Of a stretch of DNA of 64,000 nucleotides, positions 18,574 through 27,988 are shown one piece after another. The DNA lies in assembly GCA_026692665.1 (NCBI GenBank), contig JAPLOF010000060.1, forward strand, positions 1 to 64,000. The letters run 5' to 3'. Origin of the DNA: Planctomycetota bacterium. Lineage in GTDB: Bacteria; Planctomycetota; UBA1135; GCA-002686595. The notes under the pieces were generated by a model. The model had not been told where the DNA came from. It saw only the letters and a program-made list of their open reading frames with translations, and did not search any database. Position numbers and translations under genes: made by a program. Position 1 is the first letter of the stretch; the number at the start of each line of letters is the position of its first letter.

Positions 18574-21500
18574 ATGGGTGCTTCCCCCGCCATCGTGCGC
18601 GCGCGCGGTCCGCTCGCGGTCGAGTCCGCGCTCCTCGCGGAGTTGCGCGAGGAGATCGCGTCCCTCCGTTCCGATCCGCGCCGACTCGCCGCGCCGCTCT
18701 CGATCGCCGTGCCGTCCGACGGGCTGCGCCTGCACGTCACGGCACTCCTCGCCCGCCAGCTCGGTGCCGTGGCCGGAGTCCGTGTCGAGACCCTCGCCAG
18801 CCTGGCCCACGACACGATCGCCCGCGCCGGCGAGACGCCGCTCCAAGGAGGCTCGGCGGCCGCGATCCTCGTCCTCCGCGAGGCGCGCGCGGCGGTGCGG
18901 CCGGAGGGCGAGGCCTGCGCGGCGGCAGCGGCGGCCTCGATCACGGACCTGCTCGACTCCGGGTTCACGCCCGAGCTCGAGCAGGCCGTGCTCGAGACCG
19001 TGCTGGACTCCGCGGAGTCCGCCTCGATCTCCGCGCTCGAGCAGCGCATCGTCGGCGCCCTCGTGCGCGGCGCCGTCCGCGCACGAGAGGCTTGTGACGC
19101 GCACGGCGTGGCCCGTCCGGCCGACGTCTACGCGCGCGCCGCGGCCGTGCTGCGCGCCGCGGCGCGGACCGGCGGGCCGCGTGCCGTGTGGCTGTACGGG
19201 TTCTCCGATGCGACGGGGTTGCAGGGCGACTGCATCGAAGCCCTGGCGGCCCGGATCCCCGTGCGCGTCTTCTGGGACGACGCCGCGCTCGCGCCGCGCT
19301 TCGGAGCCGCGTTGCGCGCGCGCCTCGGCATCGAACCACCGGCCGCTCGTGACCACACGGTCCTGGTGCCGGCGCACTTCCGCGCCCGCGGCGTCGAGGC
19401 CGAGGTCCGCGAAGTCCTGCGCCGCGCGCGCCGGTTGCTCGACTCCGGGGTCGCGCCCGAGCGCATCGCGATCGTCGCCCGCGCTCCCGAGCCGTACGGT
19501 TCGGCGTTGCGCACGCACGCCGCGCGGCTCGCGATCCCGATCTCGGCCGAGGGCGTGCCCGGACCTCTCGGTGCACGCGGGCGCCTGGATCTCGCGCGGC
19601 TCGAGATCCTGCGCGAAGCGCGGCGCGTGCCCGTCGAGCGCTGGCTGGCCGCCTCGTTGGTTCGCCGGTCGGACGAGCTGGCGCTCCTGACGGGCCTGCG
19701 CGTGGCCGGCGCGGCGCGACTCGGCGCCGTCGCGGATCTCGACCTCGAGCGAGTCCTCGGCGACCAGCCGACCCTGAAGTTGCCGTTCCTGGTGGCGCGG
19801 GCGAGCGACACTCAGGCGGCGCGCGAGCAGGAAGACGAACGCGAGGGCTCGGACGAATCGGACTCCGACTCCGACGTCGCGGCCCTCGAGCGACCCGAAG
19901 ACTCGGACGTGGAGTCCGCGCGGACGCTCCCGCGCAGCTCGCTCGTCGGCGCGATCGACGCGGCGCGCGCCCTCCTCGCGGATCTCGACGCCTGGCCCGC
20001 GAGCGCCTCGTGTCGCGAGCACGCGCGGCACCTCGGGCTCGTGCTGCGTCGCCTCGGCTCGGGCCCCGACGATGCGGTCGCACGTTCGGCCGCGCTGTTG
20101 TGCGCCGACGTCCCCGCGCAGATCTCCATCGATCGGCTCGAGTTCCTGGATGCCCTGGCGCCGGCGGTCGAAGCCTCCGCCCGCGAGCCGCTCGGCGGTC
20201 GGGGCGGTGGGATCCTCTGCGCCAGCGTCGCCCTGGCGCGCGGCCGCGCCTTCGAGCATCTCTTCGTGCTGGGCCTGAACGCCGGGGTCTTCCCGGCGGC
20301 GGCGCGCGAGGACCCGCTGTTCGGCGACGACATCCGCCGGCTCGCGCAGGCTTGCCTCGCCGATCTGCCCTTGAAGCGCGCGCGCTCCGAGGAGGAGTCG
20401 GCGACCTTCGCGCAGCTCCTCGCGGGCGGGGCGCACGTGACCCTGTCGTGGCTCGTCGCCGATGCCGACGACCTGGTGCTCGCTCCATCGCCGCTGCTCG
20501 ATGCAGCGGGCATCGACAAGCCGGAGGCGGTCGAGACCAGCCGGGGCGCACTCGAAGCCGCGGAGGGCGTGCCGCAGCCCGTGCACGAGCACGCGCTCCT
20601 CGCGGCGCGCGCCGGAGGGCACGCGGGCCTGGCGGAAGTGCTCGAGCTCGCGATCTCCGCGGGACGTTCCGCGAACGGACTCGACACGGCATCCGCCGCG
20701 CGCACCGCTGCCGCGCGCCTCGGCGCGCTGGCCGAGCTCGACCGTCGGCCTGGACCTCCGGAGGCTCTCGGCGCCTTCTTCGGATCGACGGGTCCCGCCG
20801 CGGCGCAGATCCGCGGCCGGAACGAACTCCCGGTCACGACGCTCGAGGGGCTGGGCCGGTGTCCGTGGCAGGCATTCCTCACGCGCGTACTGCGCGTGCA
20901 AGCACCGCTCGACCCGCTCGTCGGTGCTCCGCGCCTCGACGCGCGCGTGATCGGCACCGTCGCGCACGCGCTGATCGCGGGGACGGCCCGCCGATCCCAC
21001 GTGAGCCTCGAGGTCGCCGAGGAGGAGGACGGACAAGTCGCCGCGTGGCCGACGCCCGAGCGCCTGCGCGCGCAGGCGCTCGACCTCGCAGCGCGCACGC
21101 TGCGGGCGGAGGGCCTCTACGCGCCCGGGCTCGACGCACTCGTGGCGGCCCGCGCGCTGGAGCTCGCGGCCGTGGCACGCCGCCTCGACGAAGCCGATGC
21201 CAGCCTGCGCGTCCTCGCGGCCGAGGTCACGGGCTGGATCCCGATCGCGAAGGAACGGAAGCTCACCTTCCGCGCCGACCGCGTCGAGCGTTCGCAGGGC
21301 CGTCTGCGGCTCACGGACTGGAAGAGCGGCCACGTCTTCGGGAGCGAGGTCGCGACGGAAGCGACGCGCGCGAAGCACTCGAGGATCCGGCTGCGCCGGG
21401 GCACGCACCTCCAGGCCTTCGTCTACGCGGTCGCCGGCGGCGCGGGCCGCTATGTCGCCCTCAAGCCCGACTTCCGCGACGACGCACACCGCGCCTACCC

Positions 21501-21888
21501 GGTCTTCTTCGACGACGAGGAGGCGGGCAAGATCTTCGCCGGCACGCGCGACACGTTGCTCTCCGCCTGGGACGAGGGCGCCTTCTTCCCGCGGCTCGTC
21601 GAGCACGCCGGCCGGACGGAGAACCCCGCTTGCGCGTCGTGCGAAGTCGCGGCGGCCTGCGTGCGCGGGGACAGCGGCGCCCGCAAGCGCTTCGGTGCCT
21701 TCGTCCGCCGCGTCCCCACTCCCGAGGAGCAGCGGGTGGAAGGCGCGCTCGGCGGACTCGTCCGCCGCGTGTTCGCCATGCACGCGCCCGAGCCGAAGAC
21801 CACTTCGGTGAAGGCCCAATCCGAATCGAAGCCGGAGAAGTCGAAGAAGCCCCGGAGCCGCAAGGCCGACGCGGAGGACCCGGCGTGA
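18574..21888 (+). CDS. addB: AddB-like helicase-nuclease subunit with PD-(D/E)XK nuclease and Fe-S cluster cysteines
   Basis: The protein has 1104 residues from the ATG at 18574; a TTG at 18538 is possible. The N-terminal two thirds is a degenerate helicase-like region without a Walker A motif, as in AddB. The C-terminus has a RecB-family nuclease with LRLTDWKSGH (D915, K917). Four cysteines match the AddB iron-sulfur staple: C763 in GRCPWQAFL, then C1020, C1023 and C1029 in CASCEVAAACVRG, the Cx2Cx5C spacing of the family. An acidic low-complexity linker rich in Asp and Ser lies near residues 425-450. With the coupled AddA-like gene it should process double-strand breaks for RecA loading. 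Confidence 0.85.
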   Translation: MGASPAIVRARGPLAVESALLAELREEIASLRSDPRRLAAPLSIAVPSDGLRLHVTALLARQLGAVAGVRVETLASLAHDTIARAGETPLQGGSAAAILVLREARAAVRPEGEACAAAAAASITDLLDSGFTPELEQAVLETVLDSAESASISALEQRIVGALVRGAVRAREACDAHGVARPADVYARAAAVLRAAARTGGPRAVWLYGFSDATGLQGDCIEALAARIPVRVFWDDAALAPRFGAALRARLGIEPPAARDHTVLVPAHFRARGVEAEVREVLRRARRLLDSGVAPERIAIVARAPEPYGSALRTHAARLAIPISAEGVPGPLGARGRLDLARLEILREARRVPVERWLAASLVRRSDELALLTGLRVAGAARLGAVADLDLERVLGDQPTLKLPFLVARASDTQAAREQEDEREGSDESDSDSDVAALERPEDSDVESARTLPRSSLVGAIDAARALLADLDAWPASASCREHARHLGLVLRRLGSGPDDAVARSAALLCADVPAQISIDRLEFLDALAPAVEASAREPLGGRGGGILCASVALARGRAFEHLFVLGLNAGVFPAAAREDPLFGDDIRRLAQACLADLPLKRARSEEESATFAQLLAGGAHVTLSWLVADADDLVLAPSPLLDAAGIDKPEAVETSRGALEAAEGVPQPVHEHALLAARAGGHAGLAEVLELAISAGRSANGLDTASAARTAAARLGALAELDRRPGPPEALGAFFGSTGPAAAQIRGRNELPVTTLEGLGRCPWQAFLTRVLRVQAPLDPLVGAPRLDARVIGTVAHALIAGTARRSHVSLEVAEEEDGQVAAWPTPERLRAQALDLAARTLRAEGLYAPGLDALVAARALELAAVARRLDEADASLRVLAAEVTGWIPIAKERKLTFRADRVERSQGRLRLTDWKSGHVFGSEVATEATRAKHSRIRLRRGTHLQAFVYAVAGGAGRYVALKPDFRDDAHRAYPVFFDDEEAGKIFAGTRDTLLSAWDEGAFFPRLVEHAGRTENPACASCEVAAACVRGDSGARKRFGAFVRRVPTPEEQRVEGALGGLVRRVFAMHAPEPKTTSVKAQSESKPEKSKKPRSRKADAEDPA

Positions 21889-24800
21889 ACGCGCTCCAGG
21901 CCGACACCGACGCGCGCGCCCTCGCCTCGCGAGAGTTCGCGCGTCCCCTCGTCGTCGTCGCTGGCGCCGGGACCGGCAAGACGACCACGCTCGTCGGCCG
22001 CGTCGTCACGTGGCTCGTCGTCCACGGCTGGAGCGAGTTCGCCGCCGCCGGCGTCGCGGACGAGGCGGTCGCGCCGCGCGCCGTCGACGCCGTGCTCGCC
22101 ATCACGTTCACGAAAGCGGCCGCGGCCGAGATGGACGCGCGCGTGCGCTCCGCGCTGCGCGACCTCGAGAACGGGACGCGCCCCGTCGGCGTGGTCCTGC
22201 CCGACGGCGCCGTTTCGCCCGACGCGGTCGTCCGACAGCGCGCCCGCGCGCTGCGCCTCGCGCTCGATCGCGCGCTGGCCACCACGATCCATGGTTTCTG
22301 TCAGTCCCTCCTGGCCGAACATCCCACCGAGGCGCGACTCGCGCCGGGCTTCGCCGTCGACGCGGAGAGCGAGCTCGTCCCCGAGTTCGCGCGCCGCGCG
22401 GTCGAGGAGGACCTGGCGCAAGCCTTCGTGGCGCGAGGCGACGAGGACTGGCTGCGCGTCGCCCGCGACGGGGTGGGTCCGGACGGCATCGCGGCCTGCG
22501 TCGCGAGCCTGCGGGGCGAAGGCGTACGCGCCGCGGACCTGGCGGTCGACCCGTCCTCGGACGCGGCGATCGGGGAGGCCTTGGCCGATCTCGGTCCGCG
22601 GGTGGAAGCCCTGTGTGCGTTAGCCCTGGTTCCGCTCGGCAAGGCGCGTGGCTCCGCGGTGGCAGGCGCCGTCGCTGGTCTCGCGGCGATACGCGCACTG
22701 TTCGCGCGCCGCGACCCGGCGGACCCGTGCGCGTTCGTGCGCGCGCTCGCGGAACTCGACCTCGCCGACCTGCGGAAGAAGCTCGGTGAGTGGGCCGAAG
22801 GCGAATTCGGCGCGACGGGGGCGGCAGCTCTCGGCGAGGACATCGGTGCCGCGCAAGCCGCTGCACGCCAGTTGAAGGCGCCCCTGCTGTCGCTCTCGAG
22901 CTTCGACGTCGACGGCTTCCGCGCGCGTCGCGCGATCGTCCGGCGAGTCCTCGCGCGCGCCGAAGCGCTGGGCGAAGAGGCTTCGGTCCTGACCTACGGC
23001 GACCTGCTCACGCGCGCCGCCCTGCTCGTCGAGGAGGACAGCGCGCTGCGCAATCGGCTGCGACGACGCTACCGCCAGATCCTCGTCGACGAGTTCCAGG
23101 ACACCGACTCCGTGCAGTGCCGGCTGGTGCGCGCGCTCGCGCTCGGCCCGGCGCGGGATCGCCCCGGTCTCTTCCTCGTCGGCGATCCGAAGCAATCCAT
23201 CTACGGCTGGCGCGGCGCCGACCTCGAGGCCTACGACGAGTTCGTCGACGAGGTCCTGGCCTCTGGAGGCCTGCGCGTCGAGCTCGTGAAGAACTTCCGC
23301 TCGACGCCCCAGATCCTGGAGGCCGTCGAGCGGTTCGTCGCGCCGACCATGATCGCAGAACACGGCGTCCAGCCCCCGTTCCAGCCGCTGCACGCCAGCG
23401 CGGAAACGCCAGGGCCCGTGCCCGAGATCTGGATCGCGTGGAACGTGGATCCGGGGGCCGCGAAGAGCTTCGGCTCGACTCTCGTCGACGATTCGGCGCG
23501 ACGCGAAGCGGCCAGGCTCGCGCGCGCGCTGCGGGAACAGCACGAGGCCGGCACGCACTGGAAGGACATGGCGATCCTCGTGCGCGCGCGGACACGCCTC
23601 GACGTCGCGCTCGACGCGCTGCGCGCGGCGGACATCCCCTTCCAAGTCGAGGGCGATCGCAGCTACTACCAGCGACGCGAAATCGTGGATGGCGGCGCGT
23701 TGCTCGGCGCCATCGTGGATCCGGGCGACACGCTCTCGCTGCTCGCGCACCTGCGCTCGTCCGTGTCGGGGCTTCCCGACGCCGTGCTCGAGCACCTGTG
23801 GGAGCGCGGACTTCCGCAGGAAGCCCAGATCCTGGGCGGCGATCCCGCCGAGGACGCGCGGGCGATCGAGCGCGTCCTCGGCGCCGCGCGCGAACGGGCG
23901 CGCGGACTGGCCACCACGGGATGGCCCGGCGGTCGCGGCCTGCCGGAGTTCCCGGCCGGGCTGGGCCACGCTCTCGAGTCGTTGGCGCGACTCCGACGCA
24001 GCCTGCGCGAGGACACGGCGGACCGCTTCATCGAGCGCCTGCGGGAACTCGTCCTCCTCGAGCCGACCGAAGCATCGCGCTACCACGGCCATTACCGCGC
24101 CGCGAATCTCGAGCGTTTCTTCCGGCGGCTCGGAGAGGACCTCGAGGCGACCGGCGACGCGGTCTCCGTGCTGCGTGCGCTGCGCCGCTCCCTCGACGAA
24201 GAGCGCCAGGCCAAGGAAGCGCGACCGCGCGACGAGGTCGAGGATGCCGTGCGTTTCCTCACGATCCACGCCGCGAAGGGCCTCGAGTTCGAGTGCGTCT
24301 TCCTGACCGGGATGGCATCGGGCTCGAACCAACGGGGACGGTCCGGCGACGGCTTCGACCGCGCGACCGGCGAGCAGCGCCTGTGCGGCTCGAAGAGCCC
24401 CGGCTGGTGGCGCGTCGAGGAGGCGGCGCGGGCGCGCGAGGGCGCCGAGCGCGTGCGCCTCCTCTACGTCGCACTGACGCGCGCCAAGCGCCGGCTCGTC
24501 CTGTCCGGAGTGTGGCGCGAGGTCCCTGTGCTGCGATCCGCCACGCAATCCAAGTCGTTCTGCGATCTCGCCGAACACGGGCTGCCGGCCGAGTTCGGCG
24601 CCGAAGCGCGTCGCCATGTGGAGGCGCAGCGGGCCGCGTTCGAGTGCGGCGGCCTGTCCCTGGTGCTCGCGACCGACGACGACGTGGAAGCCGCGGCGCG
24701 GCGCGAAACCGTGCCCGATCCGGGTCTGGCCGCTCGGGCCGTGCGCGACATGCAGCTGCTCGCGCCGCTCGCCGAGGCCGCGCGCGAGCGAGCCGCGCGG

Positions 24801-25370
24801 CCGCGCGTCGCGACGGCCAGCGCGTCGCCCGTCGAACCGGCCGCCACGTCGACCGCCGCGCGATCTGGATCTGGACTGACCCGGGACGAGGCGCGGCTCG
24901 TCGGCACGCTCGTCCACGCGGCGTTGGAGCTCGCGCCGGATTTCGCGGCGGCTCGCGCGCGACTCGCGTCCATGGCCGAGCGGATCGCGGCGGATCCGGG
25001 CGTGCGCGCCGATGCCGGTTCCGTGCTCGACCTCGTCGAGCATGGCCCGCTCGGTCAGCGCCTCCGGGCACTGGCCGACTCCATCGTCGCGCGCGAGTTG
25101 CCCCTGGTCCTGTCCGCATCGGGATCCGAGGGCCCCACGGACGCCTGGACGGGATCCGCGGACCTCGTGCACCAGGACGGCGACGCGTGGGTCGTCGTCG
25201 ACTACAAGACCGAGGGGCTCGCTGGAGGCCGCTCGAGCGAGGCGGCGGAGGCCCACGCGACGCAACTCGGGATCTACGCGCGTGCCCTGCGCGAAGCGCT
25301 CGGACTCGCGGAGCCCGTGCGCCGCGAGGTCTGGTTCCTGCGCGAAGGCCAGCGGGTCGAACTGGCGTGA
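21885..25370 (+). CDS. addA: AddA-like UvrD-family helicase-nuclease
   Basis: The 1161-residue protein contains a full superfamily 1A helicase. Walker A is AGAGTGKTTTL (K32), motif II is ILVDEFQDTDSVQ, motif III is LVGDPKQSIYGWRGAD, motif IV includes NFRSTP, motif V is TIHAAKGLEFECVFL, and motif VI is LLYVALTRAKRRL. The C-terminal 200 residues hold a RecB-like nuclease with LVGTLVHAALELAP and the catalytic WVVVDYKTEG. It starts with GTG overlapping the addB stop (GTGA), so the two subunits are translationally coupled. Together they resemble AddAB rather than RecBCD, because both subunits carry a nuclease domain. No recD-like gene is nearby. Confidence 0.9.
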   Translation: MNALQADTDARALASREFARPLVVVAGAGTGKTTTLVGRVVTWLVVHGWSEFAAAGVADEAVAPRAVDAVLAITFTKAAAAEMDARVRSALRDLENGTRPVGVVLPDGAVSPDAVVRQRARALRLALDRALATTIHGFCQSLLAEHPTEARLAPGFAVDAESELVPEFARRAVEEDLAQAFVARGDEDWLRVARDGVGPDGIAACVASLRGEGVRAADLAVDPSSDAAIGEALADLGPRVEALCALALVPLGKARGSAVAGAVAGLAAIRALFARRDPADPCAFVRALAELDLADLRKKLGEWAEGEFGATGAAALGEDIGAAQAAARQLKAPLLSLSSFDVDGFRARRAIVRRVLARAEALGEEASVLTYGDLLTRAALLVEEDSALRNRLRRRYRQILVDEFQDTDSVQCRLVRALALGPARDRPGLFLVGDPKQSIYGWRGADLEAYDEFVDEVLASGGLRVELVKNFRSTPQILEAVERFVAPTMIAEHGVQPPFQPLHASAETPGPVPEIWIAWNVDPGAAKSFGSTLVDDSARREAARLARALREQHEAGTHWKDMAILVRARTRLDVALDALRAADIPFQVEGDRSYYQRREIVDGGALLGAIVDPGDTLSLLAHLRSSVSGLPDAVLEHLWERGLPQEAQILGGDPAEDARAIERVLGAARERARGLATTGWPGGRGLPEFPAGLGHALESLARLRRSLREDTADRFIERLRELVLLEPTEASRYHGHYRAANLERFFRRLGEDLEATGDAVSVLRALRRSLDEERQAKEARPRDEVEDAVRFLTIHAAKGLEFECVFLTGMASGSNQRGRSGDGFDRATGEQRLCGSKSPGWWRVEEAARAREGAERVRLLYVALTRAKRRLVLSGVWREVPVLRSATQSKSFCDLAEHGLPAEFGAEARRHVEAQRAAFECGGLSLVLATDDDVEAAARRETVPDPGLAARAVRDMQLLAPLAEAARERAARPRVATASASPVEPAATSTAARSGSGLTRDEARLVGTLVHAALELAPDFAAARARLASMAERIAADPGVRADAGSVLDLVEHGPLGQRLRALADSIVARELPLVLSASGSEGPTDAWTGSADLVHQDGDAWVVVDYKTEGLAGGRSSEAAEAHATQLGIYARALREALGLAEPVRREVWFLREGQRVELA

Positions 25371-26539
25371 GCGGGTTGGGCGCGAACGCGCGCGACGCGA
25401 GCACGGCGGAATCGGCCGGCACGAACGCGGACGCGCCTCGAGCGGGCCGGATCGCGGCCGTCGACGCCTTCCGCGGACTGACGATGGCCGCCATGGTGCT
25501 GGTGAACAATCCCGGGGACTGGGACCACGTCTGGAGCCCGTTGCGGCACGCGACCTGGCACGGTTGCACGCCGACCGACCTCGTCTTCCCCTTCTTCGTG
25601 CTGATCGTCGGGATCGCGGGCGCGATGGCGCTCGGCGCGGCCACCGACTCGCGCGCCGCGGGCCGCGGCATCCCTCCCGGGACCCACGCGGCGCTGGCGA
25701 AGCGCTGCGCGATCCTCTTCGCACTGGGCCTCGTCCTGAACGGATTCCCGCGTTACGAGTGGGAGAACCTGCGGATTCCCGGCGTCCTGCAGCGCATCGC
25801 GCTCGCTTACGGGATCGCGGCGCTCGTCGCGCTCCACGCGCCGCGTCGGGCGTGGATCCACGTGGCGCTCGGGATCCTCGCGGCCTGGTTGGCGTTCCTC
25901 GTGGGCCCGCTCGCGGGCGGTCACGATCTGACTCCGGCGGGCAATGTCGCGCGCGCGGTGGACCTGGCGCTGCTCGGCGAGCGCCACCTGTGGCGCGGGG
26001 GCGCGACGGACCCCGAAGGGCTCCTGTCGACGCTGGGCGCCGTCGCGACGGCGCTCCTCGGCTTCGTGCTGGGATCTCGCCTGCGCCACGCGCCGCGCAC
26101 GACGCGGACGGCGCTCGGGCTGGCCGCGCGCGGGATCGTGCTCGCGCTCGCCGGGCTGCTCCTGCGCTTCGCCGTGCCGTGGAACAAGCCGTTGTGGACG
26201 CCCAGCTACGTGCTGTGGACCGCTGGCATCGGAGTCCTCGTGCTGGCCGGTGCCTGGTATCTCGTCGAAGTCCGCCAGCACCGTCGAACGGCGTTCGTGC
26301 TCGACGTCTTCGGGCGCAACGCGATCCTGCTCTTCGTGGCCTCGGGCGTCGTGGGCCGTCTCCTCGGCGCCATCGAGGTGGAGCCGGGCACGAGCGCGAA
26401 GACCTGGATCCACGTGCACGCATTCGCGAGCTGGCTGCCTCCCCACGCGGCCTCGTTCGCGTTCGCCGCGGCGACTCTCGCGGTGTGGTGGCTGTGCCTG
26501 CTGCCGCTCCACCGCCGAAAGCTCTTCTGGCGCGTCTGA
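25367..26539 (+). CDS. HGSNAT/NagX-like membrane acyltransferase family protein
   Basis: The 390-residue polytopic protein has the family opening RIAAVDAFRGLTMAAMVLVNNPG, then GCTPTDLVFPFFVLIVG and about ten hydrophobic helices ending at LPLHRRKLFWRV. Relatives include heparan-alpha-glucosaminide N-acetyltransferase and the bacterial NagX proteins, which act on amino sugars at the membrane. The substrate here is unknown. The GTG start overlaps the addA stop (GTGA), which is an odd partner for DNA repair and probably only reflects compact packing. A start further in, just before the conserved RIAAVD, is also possible. Confidence 0.82.
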   Translation: MSGLGANARDASTAESAGTNADAPRAGRIAAVDAFRGLTMAAMVLVNNPGDWDHVWSPLRHATWHGCTPTDLVFPFFVLIVGIAGAMALGAATDSRAAGRGIPPGTHAALAKRCAILFALGLVLNGFPRYEWENLRIPGVLQRIALAYGIAALVALHAPRRAWIHVALGILAAWLAFLVGPLAGGHDLTPAGNVARAVDLALLGERHLWRGGATDPEGLLSTLGAVATALLGFVLGSRLRHAPRTTRTALGLAARGIVLALAGLLLRFAVPWNKPLWTPSYVLWTAGIGVLVLAGAWYLVEVRQHRRTAFVLDVFGRNAILLFVASGVVGRLLGAIEVEPGTSAKTWIHVHAFASWLPPHAASFAFAAATLAVWWLCLLPLHRRKLFWRV

Positions 26540-26669
26540 CGACCGCGCGGAGGCCAACGCGCCTCGGCCAGCGTCGTCCTGGTCCACGGCCGTGCCGGTC
26601 GGCAGAGGCGGCGCCGGCCGAGGCTCGTCCGGTCGCTCGGTGCGCGGCCCGGGATCTCGCCCCGGACGG

Positions 26670-26685
26670 CTATCCGCGCGGATAG
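26670..26685. repeat. 16-bp perfect palindrome covering the glyA stop codon
   Basis: CTATCCGCGCGGATAG is its own reverse complement and encodes the last residues YPRG and stop of glyA on the minus strand. With no loop it would form at most a short hairpin. It could assist termination or be a protein site, or be chance in GC-rich DNA. Confidence 0.4.
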
Positions 26686-27923
26686 ATCGGGAACGCGCGC
26701 GCCACCTCGGCGACCTCGTCGCGCACGCGGCGCAGCACGGACTCGTCCGCCGGCTTCGCGAGCACGTCCGCGATCCAGCCCGCGAGCCGGGCCATGTGCT
26801 CGGGCGCGAGACCGCGCGTGGTCACCGCCGGAGTCCCGAGCCGGATCCCCGAAGCCTGCATCGGCGGCTTCTGGTCGTACGGGATCAGGTTCTTGTTGCA
26901 GGTCAGATCGACCCTCGAGAGCGCGTCCTCGGCGGCCTTGCCCGTCAGCCCCGTCGCGGTCACGTCGACGAGCATCAGGTGATTGTCGGTGCCTCCCGAG
27001 ACGACGCGCAGGCCGCGCTGTTCCAGGTGCGCGGCCAGAGTCCGCGCATTCTCGATCACGCGCTTCTGGTAGGCGACGAACGCCGGGGAAGAGGCCTCGC
27101 GCAGCGCGATCGCCTTGGCGGCGACCACGTGCATGAGCGGGCCGCCCTGCACGCCCGGGAACAGCGCCGAGTTGATCTTCTTCATCGTCTCCTCGTCGGA
27201 GAGCACGAGGCCACCGCGCGGGCCGCGCAGCGTCTTGTGCGTCGTCATCGTGACGACGTCGGCGTGCCCCACGGGCGTGGGGTGCTGGCGCGCCGCGACG
27301 AGGCCGGCGATGTGCGCCATGTCGACGAGGAGCTTCGCGCCCACCTCGCGCGCGATCGCCGCGAACGCCGGGAAGTCGAGGGTGCGCGAGTACGCCGAGG
27401 CGCCCGCGAGGATCACCTTCGGCCGCGTCGCGAGCGCCTTCTCGCGCACGCGGTCCATGTCGATGCGCTCGCTGCCCTTCTCCACGCCGTAGCTCTCGAT
27501 GGCGTAGAAGATCCCGGAGAAGTTCTTCGGGTGGCCGTGGCTCAGGTGGCCGCCGTGATCGAGCGACATGGCCAGGATGCGGTCGCCGGGCGCGAGCAGC
27601 GCGATGCACGCGGCCATGTTGGCCTGCGTTCCGCTGTGCGGCTGCACGTTGGCCGCGGCCGCGCCGAACAGCTCCTTCGCGCGCGCGCGCGCGATGTCCT
27701 CGACGACGTCGACGTGCTCGCAGCCGCCGTAGTAGCGCTTCCCGGGATAACCCTCGGCGTACTTGTTCGTCAGCACCGAGCCCATCGCGGCCATGACCTC
27801 GCGCGAGGCGTGGTTCTCCGACGCGATCAACTCGAGCTGACGCTCCTCGCGCTCACCCTCCGCGTCGACCGCCGCCCAGACGGCGCGATCCGTGCGCATC
27901 TCCGATTCCGTTTGCACGCTCAT
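26670..27923 (-). CDS. glyA: Serine hydroxymethyltransferase
   Basis: The 417-residue PLP enzyme interconverts serine and glycine while charging tetrahydrofolate with a one-carbon unit. Family hallmarks include ELIASENHASREVMAAMGS, LTNKYAEGYPGKRYYGGCE, VQPHSGTQANMAA, and the PLP lysine K230 in VTMTTHKTLRGPRGG. Its length is typical. The ATG at 27923 has AAGGA about nine bases upstream. It follows the MORN lipoprotein gene on the same strand with a 65-base gap. The last four codons and stop form a perfect palindrome. Confidence 0.98.
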   Translation of the reverse strand: MSVQTESEMRTDRAVWAAVDAEGEREERQLELIASENHASREVMAAMGSVLTNKYAEGYPGKRYYGGCEHVDVVEDIARARAKELFGAAAANVQPHSGTQANMAACIALLAPGDRILAMSLDHGGHLSHGHPKNFSGIFYAIESYGVEKGSERIDMDRVREKALATRPKVILAGASAYSRTLDFPAFAAIAREVGAKLLVDMAHIAGLVAARQHPTPVGHADVVTMTTHKTLRGPRGGLVLSDEETMKKINSALFPGVQGGPLMHVVAAKAIALREASSPAFVAYQKRVIENARTLAAHLEQRGLRVVSGGTDNHLMLVDVTATGLTGKAAEDALSRVDLTCNKNLIPYDQKPPMQASGIRLGTPAVTTRGLAPEHMARLAGWIADVLAKPADESVLRRVRDEVAEVARAFPIYPRG

Positions 27924-27988
27924 GGTCAGATCCTTCTTCGCTCGGCGGGGCCGCGCTCGTATGAGCGCGGCGGGTGCTCGGGCTGTCG

